NCBI RefSeq assembly: GCF_900155645.1
Contig: NZ_LT706985.1
Span: 310,001 to 374,000, forward strand
Source: Vaginimicrobium propionicum
Lineage (GTDB): Bacteria > Actinomycetota > Actinomycetes > Propionibacteriales > Propionibacteriaceae
DNA length: 64,000 nt
Direction: 5' to 3'
Part shown: in pieces, positions 1-9,251 of the stretch
How the letters are laid out: each line of letters begins with the position of its first letter
Numbering within the stretch: the stretch's first letter is position 1
Notes under the pieces: model-generated
Told to the model about the DNA's origin: nothing
Database searches by the model: none
Seen by the model: only the letters and a program-made list of their open reading frames with translations
Program-made: the position numbers and the translations under genes

Positions 1-72
1 TTCCGTTGCGATGGAGAAAACTTGTTAGCGCCGCAAACCACATAGACGTGGAAAAACTGACTAAACAGTTCA
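1..72. other. Left-edge segment upstream of the BMP lipoprotein gene
   Basis: This is the sequence before the first recognisable gene. Frame 1 is open for 14 codons and stops with TAG at 43-45, so it could hold the last residues of an upstream coding sequence, but 14 codons are too few to identify anything. No clear promoter or terminator is visible. Whether the transporter operon starts here or continues from an upstream gene cannot be judged from this window. Confidence 0.3.
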
Positions 73-87
73 TTGAAAGGACACAGA

Positions 88-1074
88 ATGCGTAAGTTCG
101 TCAAGGCTATCTTGGTAGTCTCGCTCGCAGTATTTCTTGCCAGTTGTGGTTCAACTGGTTCTGGTGAAACCCCGGCTGATTCGAAAGAAGGCAGCACGGT
201 TTTAATCATGAACCAACCTGCCGGGAATCCATTTGCGGATTTAGTTTATGCCGGAATGGTCAAGGCGGCCGAAGAAAAAGGCATCAGTTCCCAGCAAGTG
301 CCGGGTGTTCAGGCCGGCGCCTATGAGCAGCAGCTGCGAAGTGCTGCTGAAGCAGGCAACAACCCTATTGCTGTCTTATGGGATGATTTAGGAAATGCTG
401 TTGCTCGTGTTGCCCCAGATTATCCTGATACAAAGTTTCTTGTCATTGATTCAGCAGTTGATCCGAAACTTCCGAATGTCCAGACTGTCTTGATCGACTC
501 CTCCCAATCTTCCTATCTGGCCGGGGTAGTTGCAGCGCACCTAACGGAATCCAAAAAAGTCGGTTTTGTTGGGGGGCAAGATATGGGAGTTGTAAATGAG
601 TGGGCCTGCGGTTTTAAGGCAGGTATTGAAAAAATTGATTCTTCTGTGTCTCTCACCGTCAATTACGCTGGGACTTTTACTGATCCTCAGAAAGGCAAGC
701 AAATCGCTAATGCGATGGCCGGGGATGGTATAGACGTTATTTTCCAAGCCGCAAACCAGACTGGATTGGGCGTAATAAATGGCGCTGCTGATCGTGGCAT
801 CAAAGCAATTGGGTCTGATTCTTGGCAAGGTGATGTCGCTTCAGGGTCTGTACCGTGGTCGGCACTTAAAGATGCGGGAGCAGCTACATATACATCCATC
901 CTCAAGGTTTTAGACGGCAAATTTGAGAGTGGTTTGTTCGTGTATGACTCAACTCAAGGGGCTCCCTTGTATGACTCTCGCGACTATGATGCTTTAGCTC
1001 CTGAGGTGAAAGCTGAGGTAGATAACATTGAATCTCAGCTTCGCGACGGTACCATTACTCTTTCTTGCCGGTAG
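88..1074 (+). CDS. BMP-family (PnrA/nucleoside-type) ABC transporter substrate-binding lipoprotein
   Basis: Extracellular ligand-binding lipoprotein of a basic-membrane-protein family ABC importer; characterised members bind purine nucleosides. The N-terminus has a basic start, a hydrophobic stretch and a lipobox (LASC), so the mature protein should be lipid-anchored at the Cys. Family landmarks are a FVGG block, a GF.AGIE-type segment, and a YAGTFTDPQKGKQIA segment followed by a DVIFQAAN-type segment. I chose the ATG at 88 because GAAAGG lies 7 bases upstream; an in-frame TTG at 73 is less likely. The next gene, the ATPase, follows after 15 bases, and two permeases, a kinase and a cupin are co-directional, so this heads an operon. 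A purine nucleoside is the family default ligand; the actual ligand is not determined. Confidence 0.9.
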   Translation: MRKFVKAILVVSLAVFLASCGSTGSGETPADSKEGSTVLIMNQPAGNPFADLVYAGMVKAAEEKGISSQQVPGVQAGAYEQQLRSAAEAGNNPIAVLWDDLGNAVARVAPDYPDTKFLVIDSAVDPKLPNVQTVLIDSSQSSYLAGVVAAHLTESKKVGFVGGQDMGVVNEWACGFKAGIEKIDSSVSLTVNYAGTFTDPQKGKQIANAMAGDGIDVIFQAANQTGLGVINGAADRGIKAIGSDSWQGDVASGSVPWSALKDAGAATYTSILKVLDGKFESGLFVYDSTQGAPLYDSRDYDALAPEVKAEVDNIESQLRDGTITLSCR

Positions 1075-1089
1075 GTAGGTGTGTGACAG

Positions 1090-2619
1090 GTGGACGAAAT
1101 CCGGCTTGAGAATATCTCGAAGCGGTTCGGATCGATCCAGGCGGTTGACGATGTCAGCGTCGTTATTTCACCGGGCACTGTGACAGCCGTGGTTGGTGAA
1201 AATGGCGCTGGCAAGTCAACTTTGGTGAAAATTCTTGCAGGCGTTGTGGAATTGGATTCGGGACATATATACCGAGGAGATCGCTCTCTAAGTATAACTA
1301 GCGCGAGGGTTGCTGCTCTACAAGGAATCGGAATGGTATTCCAGGAGATGGCGCTAGTTCCTGACTTGACGGTTTGGGAAAACGTGTGCCTTGGCTGGGA
1401 GACCACGAGTAGAGGAAAGCTTGCTCGAAAAGAGATTATTAATCGAGTGAAGTCAGTCTCGGAAGAATTTGGCTTGTCAATCCGACCTGACGTCAGAGTA
1501 AGAGATCTTCCTGTTAGTTTGCGTCAGCGAGTAGAGATATTGAAGGTTCTATATCGTGATGTTGACACAATTATTTTAGATGAGCCGACTGGAATTCTTA
1601 CGCCACAAGAAGCTGAGTCATTATTTGCTGCGATAGATACTCTTCGGGCTGCTGGTAAGGCTGTTGTTTTTATTTCACATAAGTTAAATGAAGTTCTGCG
1701 CTTAGCTGATGTGATCTATGTTATGCGTCGTGGAAAATTGGTTGCTAAAACCGAGCCAGGTGATTTAACTCCACGGGATTTAGCCAAGCTCATGCTCGGC
1801 GAGGAACTCCCCGTTATTGAAAAAGAAAAATCAAAGCTTGGAGCAACCGCCATTCGTCTTGACGATATTCATATCCGCAACAGTGAAGGAAATAAAATTC
1901 TGGGTCCTTTTAATTTAGATCTCAGGTTTGGTGAAGTTTTCGGTGTGGCAGGTGTTGCTGGTTCCGGGCAGGATGAGTTGGTTTCTGTTATCACTGGAAT
2001 GGAGAAACCAGATAGCGGAGAGATTAGCATCGCGGATAAATCCGGGGTGTTGATTCCCTATCCTTGGGCTAACGGTTCCACCCCCCGCAGGTTGAGGGAT
2101 TTAGGTTTAAGAAGTTCCCCCTCAGATCGGAATGAAGAAGCTACTGTCGCATCTAAACCTCTTTGGTTTTCTGCAGTGGGAGTCGATTATGACAAACCAG
2201 GTTTTTACAACCGCGGGTTTTTCGATGTTGAAGCTGCAAGAAAACACACGCGTAGTTTAATAGAACGAGGAAAAGTTAAGGCCGATGGTCCTGACGTTCT
2301 TCCTTCCTCTCTATCAGGAGGAAATTTGCAAAAATTTATCGTTGCTCGTGACCTCGGAGCTAGGCCACGCGTATCTGTTCTTGAGGAACCTACGCGCGGA
2401 ATAGATATCGGAAGCGCTGTCCGTATTCGTTCCCAAATTCGTCAAGCTGCTGAAGCGGGGGATTTGTGCGTATTGGTTTCCAGTGATTTGGACGAGATAT
2501 TTCAAGTCAGTGATCGTATCGCGGTCTTTTGCAATGGGCGACTTGTTGGAGTATACGAAGCCGATTCAGTCACTGTAGAAGATATCGGCGCTGCTATGAC
2601 AGGACTGGTTCAATCATGA
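1090..2619 (+). CDS. ABC transporter ATPase with two fused nucleotide-binding domains (nucleoside/BMP type)
   Basis: Cytoplasmic energy-coupling subunit, about 509 residues, with two fused ABC domains. The N-terminal domain has a canonical Walker A (GENGAGKST, near residue 40) and Walker B (TIILDEPTG), but its signature region reads LPVSLRQR rather than LSGG. The C-terminal domain has a degenerate Walker A (GVAGSGQDEL, no Lys) but an intact LSGGN signature and EEPTRGIDIG. This split of intact and degenerate elements is normal for the ribose/nucleoside class of double ATPases and is not a sign of decay. The start is GTG at 1090, and the last codon overlaps the permease ATG (ATGA), so the two are translationally coupled. 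It should pair with the permeases at 2616 and 3676. Confidence 0.93.
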   Translation: MDEIRLENISKRFGSIQAVDDVSVVISPGTVTAVVGENGAGKSTLVKILAGVVELDSGHIYRGDRSLSITSARVAALQGIGMVFQEMALVPDLTVWENVCLGWETTSRGKLARKEIINRVKSVSEEFGLSIRPDVRVRDLPVSLRQRVEILKVLYRDVDTIILDEPTGILTPQEAESLFAAIDTLRAAGKAVVFISHKLNEVLRLADVIYVMRRGKLVAKTEPGDLTPRDLAKLMLGEELPVIEKEKSKLGATAIRLDDIHIRNSEGNKILGPFNLDLRFGEVFGVAGVAGSGQDELVSVITGMEKPDSGEISIADKSGVLIPYPWANGSTPRRLRDLGLRSSPSDRNEEATVASKPLWFSAVGVDYDKPGFYNRGFFDVEAARKHTRSLIERGKVKADGPDVLPSSLSGGNLQKFIVARDLGARPRVSVLEEPTRGIDIGSAVRIRSQIRQAAEAGDLCVLVSSDLDEIFQVSDRIAVFCNGRLVGVYEADSVTVEDIGAAMTGLVQS

Positions 2620-3689
2620 AGTTAATAAGCCACCCCTGGTTGACAGTAACGGCTCGTTATCTTTTAGGTTTTATTGTTGGCTTAACAGTAACACTTCTGA
2701 TTGTCTTCGCTAATGGAGAAGACCCGTTACATTTTGTTTCTGTTGTGACTGACGCATCATTTGCAAGTGGGACTTCGGCCTTGAACTGGATACGGTGGAC
2801 AGCACCGATTTTGCTGTCAGCAGTCGCATACATTATTCCAGCGCGCGCGGGTATTTTCAATTGCGGGGTTGAAGGTGAAATAATCGTGGGTGCACTTTGC
2901 GCTGCAATTGTTGGAGCCGCGATCCCATTCGGAGGGCTCCCTGGCCTTGTTGTAACAGCTCTGGCTGGAGCGATTTTTGGTATGCTCTACGCTCTTATAC
3001 CCGCGCTTCTTTTTGTTTATTATCGGATTAGTGAGATCGTTACAACGCTTATGCTTAATTACATTGCAGTTTTGCTTTGTAATCTGACTGTTAGACAATT
3101 TTTTCTTGCCCACAATGCTGACGGAAGTGAAAGTATAACTGTCACAAGCACACCTGTAAGACGCGACATAATGTTCGGTCTATTTACGCCTGGTTCCTCC
3201 GCGAATTGGTCAATTGCTGTTGTCGCTGTCATAACAGTGATTGCCGGTGTCTGGATGCTAAAGACGAGGACGGGCTATGAATTAAGCGCCGTAGGAGAAA
3301 GCCCAGGGTATGCAAGGCAGATTGGTGTCGATTTCCAGAGCACCCAGTTACGTGCCTTTTTGCTCTCTGGATTAATAGCAGGGTTGGTTGGCTCTTTCGA
3401 AGTTCAAGGTGTGTTGTCTCAGTATATTGATGGCGCATTCACCAACATGGGTTGGAATGGTCTTCTCGCAGGCGTTATTGCAATGAACAACCCCATTGGC
3501 ACTGTGGCTGCCTCCCTATTTCTGGGATTGCTTGAAAACAGTAAACTTGCAGTTGCACAGTTTACAGGGGTTTCTCCCTACATGATCCAGTTCCTTGCGG
3601 CAACGCTAATCTTGGTTTTCGCTATTGATCCGGCTAGGAAATTGATCGCAGATTTAAAACGAAGGATTATTCGACATGCTCACCAGTGA
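2616..3689 (+). CDS. ABC transporter permease 1 (BMP/nucleoside type)
   Basis: Integral membrane permease of about 357 residues from the ATG at 2616, which overlaps the ATPase stop as ATGA; an in-frame ATG at 2529 lies inside the ATPase gene and is unlikely. The protein has about ten hydrophobic segments. It carries the family block around IPARAGIFNCGVEGEI and the later G.N..YARQIGV-type cytoplasmic segment (ESPGYARQIGVDF), as in branched-chain/ribose-class permeases. It partners the second permease, which starts 14 bases before this stop. It should form the membrane channel for the lipoprotein's ligand. Confidence 0.9.
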   Translation: MKLISHPWLTVTARYLLGFIVGLTVTLLIVFANGEDPLHFVSVVTDASFASGTSALNWIRWTAPILLSAVAYIIPARAGIFNCGVEGEIIVGALCAAIVGAAIPFGGLPGLVVTALAGAIFGMLYALIPALLFVYYRISEIVTTLMLNYIAVLLCNLTVRQFFLAHNADGSESITVTSTPVRRDIMFGLFTPGSSANWSIAVVAVITVIAGVWMLKTRTGYELSAVGESPGYARQIGVDFQSTQLRAFLLSGLIAGLVGSFEVQGVLSQYIDGAFTNMGWNGLLAGVIAMNNPIGTVAASLFLGLLENSKLAVAQFTGVSPYMIQFLAATLILVFAIDPARKLIADLKRRIIRHAHQ

Positions 3690-4557
3690 AACAATTTATT
3701 TTGTTTTGGTTGCTGGATTGCAGAGCGCAGTTCCGCTTGTTATAGCTGCCATAGGTGGCTCCTTTGCCAGCCAAGTTGGAGTTTTTAATCTTGGCCTGGA
3801 AGGAATGATGATAGCCGGTGCATTTGGGTCATTTGCGATTGCACATGCCACAGGGAGCGTCTGGCTTGGTCTTATTGGCGGGATATTAGCAGGCGTGTTG
3901 GTGGCCGCGATTTTTGCCATGAGTACGGTTTACTTTCACGCAGATGAAGTAGTAACTGGTTTTCTCATTAACCTTGCGATGCTGGCTCTTACTGCAGTCT
4001 TATTAACAGCATTCTTTTCAGCTTCAGGACAGTTGGTGTCAACTAACTTTACGAGTCTCCCGAAATTTGGACGTTTCGATATCATGATGGTGGTCGCATT
4101 TATTGTGGTGATCGTTGCACAGTGGGAAACTTATCACACGCGTTTCGGATTGCGTATGCGCGCCGTTGGCGGTAATGCAGATGCGGCAGAGGCAGTTGGT
4201 GTTCATCCTGACCGAACACGTCTTTATGCTCTTCTCGCCTGCGGTGCATTAGCGGGTATGGCGGGAGCGTATTTACCGCTCTCCGGATTGCATATGTTTA
4301 CGATAAATATGACGGCGGGAACCGGTTATATTGCAGTTGCTGCCGTACTTTTTGGAGTTGGACGACCTGGTTCTGTCTCTGTTGCTGCTCTACTGTTTGG
4401 TTTTATGGGGGCGGTAGCGGTGCCTTTACAGCGTTTAGATATGCCGTCTGAGTTCGCTTTGATTTTGCCCTACTTGGCGACCTTAATAGCGGTGTCGCTG
4501 AAAGGCATACTGGTATTTAAACGTAGCCATGGCGTGAATGAGCTGGTGAGCGTGTGA
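3676..4557 (+). CDS. ABC transporter permease 2 (BMP/nucleoside type)
   Basis: Second membrane subunit, 293 residues, starting at ATG 3676 inside the end of permease 1 (14-base overlap). It repeats the family block as SQVGVFNLGLEGMMIAGAFG and the cytoplasmic RAVGGNADAAEAVGV segment. About eight to nine hydrophobic helices are visible. Two different permeases plus a double ATPase and a BMP lipoprotein are the standard composition of nucleoside ABC importers. The stop overlaps the kinase start as GTGA, which ties the kinase to the same transcript. Confidence 0.92.
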   Translation: MLTSETIYFVLVAGLQSAVPLVIAAIGGSFASQVGVFNLGLEGMMIAGAFGSFAIAHATGSVWLGLIGGILAGVLVAAIFAMSTVYFHADEVVTGFLINLAMLALTAVLLTAFFSASGQLVSTNFTSLPKFGRFDIMMVVAFIVVIVAQWETYHTRFGLRMRAVGGNADAAEAVGVHPDRTRLYALLACGALAGMAGAYLPLSGLHMFTINMTAGTGYIAVAAVLFGVGRPGSVSVAALLFGFMGAVAVPLQRLDMPSEFALILPYLATLIAVSLKGILVFKRSHGVNELVSV

Positions 4558-5480
4558 TTAATTCGATTGTAGTTTGGCTTGAATTGCCGTGTGTCGATTA
4601 TACTTTTTTCACGAGCGCATCTCTTAGCCCCGGTGCAAAAATTCTTGTTGACCGAACAACAGTTTTAGGTGGCGGTGTAGGAGGAAATTACGCAGCCGCA
4701 CTCCGCCTACTTCAAGTAAATACTACGGCGGTTGGGCTCGGTACCTCCAACGTTATTGGGAAATTAGACTACCAAGATCTACGTCATCGCGGAGTGCGAG
4801 TGATTGAGATCCCGCCTGGATCTGGATCAATTGACCCTATTGTTTGTACGATAATTGTTCCTGAAAATACCGATCGAACAATTCTTATTAATTATCCAGA
4901 ATTGACTGAGCGGGATCGTGTTGCTTTGCGATTGGGGTTTAGAAAAGCCATATGTGAAGCGGGTGATCTGGAGAAGGTCGGGGTTTATCTAGGAGTGCTT
5001 CGCGCTGATCCAGCGGCATCGCTAGCGGAATTGAGCAAGCGTCCAAATTTAGTGGCCTGCACACTGGAAACGTCCGATTGGCCTATAGATGAGACAGTTT
5101 CGGCCTTAGCCTGGATGGATACAGTTTTTGTTGCTGAAGAAACTTATGAAAGTCATGAAGCCGAAATTGTTTCATGGCAGAAACAGTACGATTTTGACTT
5201 GATTGTGACGTTTGGTTCGAAAGGTTCCAGACTTGAACGAAGGGACGGCATAGTTGAAGCTTACGATGCTGCCTCCCTTTCATCCCAAGTTGTAGATACG
5301 TCCGGATCTGGAGATTGCTTTGCGGCGATCTATTGCGCGTATGCCTGGAGTGGATGCTCGTATTCACAAGCAATGAATGCCGCCGCAGAAGCGGCTGGCC
5401 AGCATGTCACGAAATACGGCGCTCGAGTTTCGCCGGATCTGAAAGTGCCCAAAATACCGGTTAAAGGCGAAACATTATGA
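4554..5480 (+). CDS. PfkB-family carbohydrate/nucleoside kinase
   Basis: Soluble ribokinase-like ATP-dependent kinase, 308 residues. Visible motifs are the N-terminal glycine-rich signature (VLGGGVGGNYAAALRLL) and the C-terminal DTSGSGD anion-hole/base motif (Asp248-Asp254, Asp254 the likely catalytic base). The VTFGSKGSRL strand precedes the lid/adenine region. PfkB enzymes phosphorylate sugars or nucleosides; the substrate is not readable from sequence. The GTG start overlaps the permease stop (GTGA) and the stop overlaps the next ATG (ATGA). It is therefore likely to phosphorylate what the upstream importer brings in, which would favour a nucleoside or a ribose-like sugar. That link is inference from position. 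Confidence 0.85.
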   Translation: MINSIVVWLELPCVDYTFFTSASLSPGAKILVDRTTVLGGGVGGNYAAALRLLQVNTTAVGLGTSNVIGKLDYQDLRHRGVRVIEIPPGSGSIDPIVCTIIVPENTDRTILINYPELTERDRVALRLGFRKAICEAGDLEKVGVYLGVLRADPAASLAELSKRPNLVACTLETSDWPIDETVSALAWMDTVFVAEETYESHEAEIVSWQKQYDFDLIVTFGSKGSRLERRDGIVEAYDAASLSSQVVDTSGSGDCFAAIYCAYAWSGCSYSQAMNAAAEAAGQHVTKYGARVSPDLKVPKIPVKGETL

Positions 5481-5965
5481 GAAGCATTTTAGCAAAATCA
5501 CTAGACTCCGCTTCTTTTGCTCCATTTGGAAGATATTGGTCAAAGTCGGAGGTTCGTTCAGGAAATGGTTATTCATTTTCAAGTACTCTTTTTCCAGAAT
5601 TTCGAGGAGGGGAAGATGAGGAACCCTCTTTAGGGGTAACTACCGGGGATGCATTGGATACCCCGTGTATCTCCATGGAACGGCATTTTCACACATCGGA
5701 GACTCTTTTCACCATCTGTGCGCCCGTAGTTCTGTGTGTAGCACCCTCAGGAGGAGATTCACCACGGGCAGAGTTAGTGCAGGCATTCTTGCTGGTGCCG
5801 GGGGAATTGGTGCGGCTCAACCGTGGAGTTTGGCATGATGCTTGTCGGGGTCTGACTGAGTCCGTAACATACGGTTGGTTAGCAGACTGCAGGGCGCCGC
5901 TGGATCCATGGGTTGAGGTCGTTGGAGGTCCTCTCAGAGTTGTTGTCAATCAAACAGCTCAATAA
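5477..5965 (+). CDS. Ureidoglycolate lyase (AllA)-like cupin protein
   Basis: Small soluble protein of 162 residues resembling the AllA/ureidoglycolate lyase family. It has FAPFG near the N-terminus, MERHFHTSE (matching the family MERHPLGSQ segment), VVLCVAP, and RLNRGVWHD, which matches the family RGTWHH active-site segment. AllA releases urea from ureidoglycolate in purine ring catabolism, and the family is a cupin fold. Here the second His after W-H is replaced by Asp, so the reaction may differ. It is the last gene of the importer operon, overlapping the kinase as ATGA. No other allantoin genes are in the window, so the family assignment is moderate and the substrate unknown. Confidence 0.65.
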   Translation: MRSILAKSLDSASFAPFGRYWSKSEVRSGNGYSFSSTLFPEFRGGEDEEPSLGVTTGDALDTPCISMERHFHTSETLFTICAPVVLCVAPSGGDSPRAELVQAFLLVPGELVRLNRGVWHDACRGLTESVTYGWLADCRAPLDPWVEVVGGPLRVVVNQTAQ

Positions 5966-6016
5966 TGCATTCGCATCGACGGATCCACTCATGTGTAGTG
6001 CCATAAAGAAAACGTT

Positions 6017-6041
6017 TAACTATTACCCTTGCTGATAGTTA
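6017..6041. terminator. Weak inverted repeat between convergent genes
   Basis: A 7-bp inverted repeat (TAACTAT/ATAGTTA, 11-base loop) lies between the convergent AllA-like and metallophosphoesterase genes. It is AT-rich and short, with no U-tract, so it is at best a weak terminator. The rest of 5966-6050 shows nothing else recognisable. Confidence 0.25.
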
Positions 6042-6050
6042 GTCCTGCGG

Positions 6051-7430
6051 TTAAATATCCAATTCTTCTGGGATAGCATTTGTTGGTCTCAAACCAGACA
6101 AGTCAACGTAACCTACGTGATTGCGATCTACAGTCTTGCCAAGGGTTAGGTGGGGGCCAAGTCCCATCATCTGCCAACGGCTGCGGTAAGTCCAAGCCAA
6201 TGCTTGAGGAGCAGAGGTGCGCCAAAAGTTCACCAAGTATCCACCCTCAAAAAGGTGCAGCATTGAATATCCTCCAGGGTAAGCAGCTACTGCAGCATTT
6301 TCTAGATAAGCGGTGTGCGCGCCCATGGTGTCAGGTTGGTTTCGGCGCATTCGATGCGTATGCCCAGAAAAATGTAAGAAAACCCCAGGACAGGATCTGT
6401 GCATCCGTTGCAGGCGAAGCCGGTCAGCGCGTCTGAGCATAAATGTTTGCCCGCCTGGCCAAGATTTCACTGCGTCTTGGGTGACCGGATGGTGCCCGAA
6501 TGAAAGAGTAGGTCTGTCGGGGTCTTTAGACAACACGTCATGGAGCTCGTCAAATTGGCTGTTGCTAATTCGTCCGCCGCCCGATTTATAAGTCGTATCT
6601 ATGCCCGTGATTCCAAGCCCGCTGCTGTGCTCCATGGTTTGTAGCTTTTGGTAGGGCAATATCTTTGACAAAGGGTCGTTACCTCTAGGCCAGTCATGGT
6701 TGCCACGTACCGCCAACCAATCCGTGCCTTGACGTCCATACGAGTCAGCGATTTGAATAAAGCGTTCGGTTTCTGGATCAGTGCCGTTATAGGTCAGGTC
6801 GCCAGCCAGTAGCAATAGCGGGTGCCCTCTCTCGTCCAGCTCGTCAAGCATGGCGCGAAACATTGTTTCCGGATAGTAGGCGTCGTTAGCTGCCGCCACA
6901 GATGTTGGTAGCCAAGGCCCTAGGTTTATGCCTTGGCGAGTCTCGCCAACGTGAATATCGTTAGCCAATACCAGCGAGGTTAGGTAGCGTCCCGGCGGGG
7001 GTACCAATGTGACGAAAGAGAAGGTGCGTTCTACGCTTCCGGCCTTGCGGGTCACATGCAGATTAGGGGAAGGTCCTATGCCTCCAGAACGCGCCGCAAA
7101 AAAATATCTTCGTCCAGGCTCAAGACCCTTAATGAATACTCGATGGAAAGCTACGGGCTTCGGGTCGTCGTGAACAAGTTTCAGATTGGTCTTTGACGTA
7201 CCAATCTTTAATTGGGTGCCGGTACCCACCGGAGCAGGAATCAATTTGCCTAACTTAGAACGTCGTCGAGTGATCCAAGTAATTACGGCGCTACTAGGGG
7301 TGATAGTGCTAACTTCCAGATCCGTTGCCACGAATGGGACAGATAAATCTAGCTCAAGCTGGGGGATAGGAGGCATATCCAAGCGCACTGTAGAGCGAAC
7401 TCTTGGATACTTGCCAGAAGGTGGAATCAC
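6051..7430 (-). CDS. Calcineurin-like metallophosphoesterase with N-terminal purple-acid-phosphatase-type domain
   Basis: Predicted phosphohydrolase of 459 residues. Residues ~35-140 look like the fibronectin-III-like N-terminal domain of purple acid phosphatases (VSTITPSSAVITW, then FIKGLEPGRRYFF). The catalytic domain has all metal-ligand motifs: D158-x-H160, GD (D210), GNHD (N243/H244), a His near 312-313, and GHTH (355-358). No signal peptide or membrane segment is visible although relatives are often secreted. The GTG start at 7430 is the most upstream start in this frame (a stop lies three codons before it); AGGG touches the GTG, which is poor spacing, so a start at the ATG near 7376 is possible. 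It is divergent from tgt with only 42 bases between. The substrate is unknown. Confidence 0.8.
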   Translation of the reverse strand: MIPPSGKYPRVRSTVRLDMPPIPQLELDLSVPFVATDLEVSTITPSSAVITWITRRRSKLGKLIPAPVGTGTQLKIGTSKTNLKLVHDDPKPVAFHRVFIKGLEPGRRYFFAARSGGIGPSPNLHVTRKAGSVERTFSFVTLVPPPGRYLTSLVLANDIHVGETRQGINLGPWLPTSVAAANDAYYPETMFRAMLDELDERGHPLLLLAGDLTYNGTDPETERFIQIADSYGRQGTDWLAVRGNHDWPRGNDPLSKILPYQKLQTMEHSSGLGITGIDTTYKSGGGRISNSQFDELHDVLSKDPDRPTLSFGHHPVTQDAVKSWPGGQTFMLRRADRLRLQRMHRSCPGVFLHFSGHTHRMRRNQPDTMGAHTAYLENAAVAAYPGGYSMLHLFEGGYLVNFWRTSAPQALAWTYRSRWQMMGLGPHLTLGKTVDRNHVGYVDLSGLRPTNAIPEELDI

Positions 7431-7436
7431 CCCTAA

Positions 7437-8711
<1,275 letters not shown>

Positions 8712-8734
8712 CGAGTTGCTGGCAGAATCATTAC

Positions 8735-9211
8735 ATGAGTGAGCACGATTTCGATGATGAAGGTACGGGGCTCGCTGAGTACGACCCCGGACAACTTTCC
8801 CAGGGCGACACACTGATCGACCGTGGCGTTGCCGACCCGCTGGACGAGGGAGTCGTCCCGCCTGACAAATGGTCGGTAGCTCAAGGCTACGGAAACACGC
8901 CAGAAGAGATTAGGCGCGGCGAAACGCTTGACATGCGGATCGCTCAAGAGCAACCAGAAGAAGACCCTAACCGGCTTCGCGGAGCTTGGAACCCTAATAA
9001 GGAGTCACGCCAAGTTGGCACCAAACGTGCTGGACGTCTAGTCGCCACTGACGAAGGATTTAGAGAGGATACCGACGCTGAATCAGTAGCACGAGATGTT
9101 GGCATCTCTGGCGGTGCAGCTAGCGCCGAGGAAGCTGCTATGCACATAATCAACGAGGCCGACTTAAAAGACCCTGGTGAGGACGAGCCGGACGAGAAAG
9201 ACGAGTCGTAA
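8735..9211 (+). CDS. DUF5709 family protein, acidic, actinobacterial
   Basis: Small, acidic, probably soluble protein of about 158 residues from the ATG at 8735. An in-frame GTG at 8708, which overlaps the tgt stop, would add nine residues and is less family-like. The order of conserved pieces fits DUF5709: a D.GV..PDKWS segment, a GETLDMRIAQEQPEEDP segment, then an AGRLVATDEG segment and a charged C-terminus. Function is unknown for the family. Its acidic, low-complexity ends (DDEG at the start, PGEDEPDEKDES at the end) suggest it is partly disordered. It may be co-transcribed with tgt. Confidence 0.75.
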   Translation: MSEHDFDDEGTGLAEYDPGQLSQGDTLIDRGVADPLDEGVVPPDKWSVAQGYGNTPEEIRRGETLDMRIAQEQPEEDPNRLRGAWNPNKESRQVGTKRAGRLVATDEGFREDTDAESVARDVGISGGAASAEEAAMHIINEADLKDPGEDEPDEKDES

Positions 9212-9229
9212 CTGTCTCGACTACAGTTA
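9209..9229. other. Short inverted repeat at the DUF5709 stop codon
   Basis: TAACTGT and ACAGTTA form a 7-bp inverted repeat with a 7-base loop. The left arm contains the stop codon of the DUF5709 gene, and phoH begins about 23 bases later. It could be a weak terminator or an operator. There is no U-tract, so the role is open. Confidence 0.25.
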
Positions 9230-9251
9230 GGGTCAAAACCTTGGAGGAACC

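Noticed and set aside
1900-2000. Missing Walker A lysine in the second ATPase domain suggested a degenerate gene
   Set aside because: This loss is normal in the nucleoside/ribose class of double ATPases, and the rest of the domain is intact.
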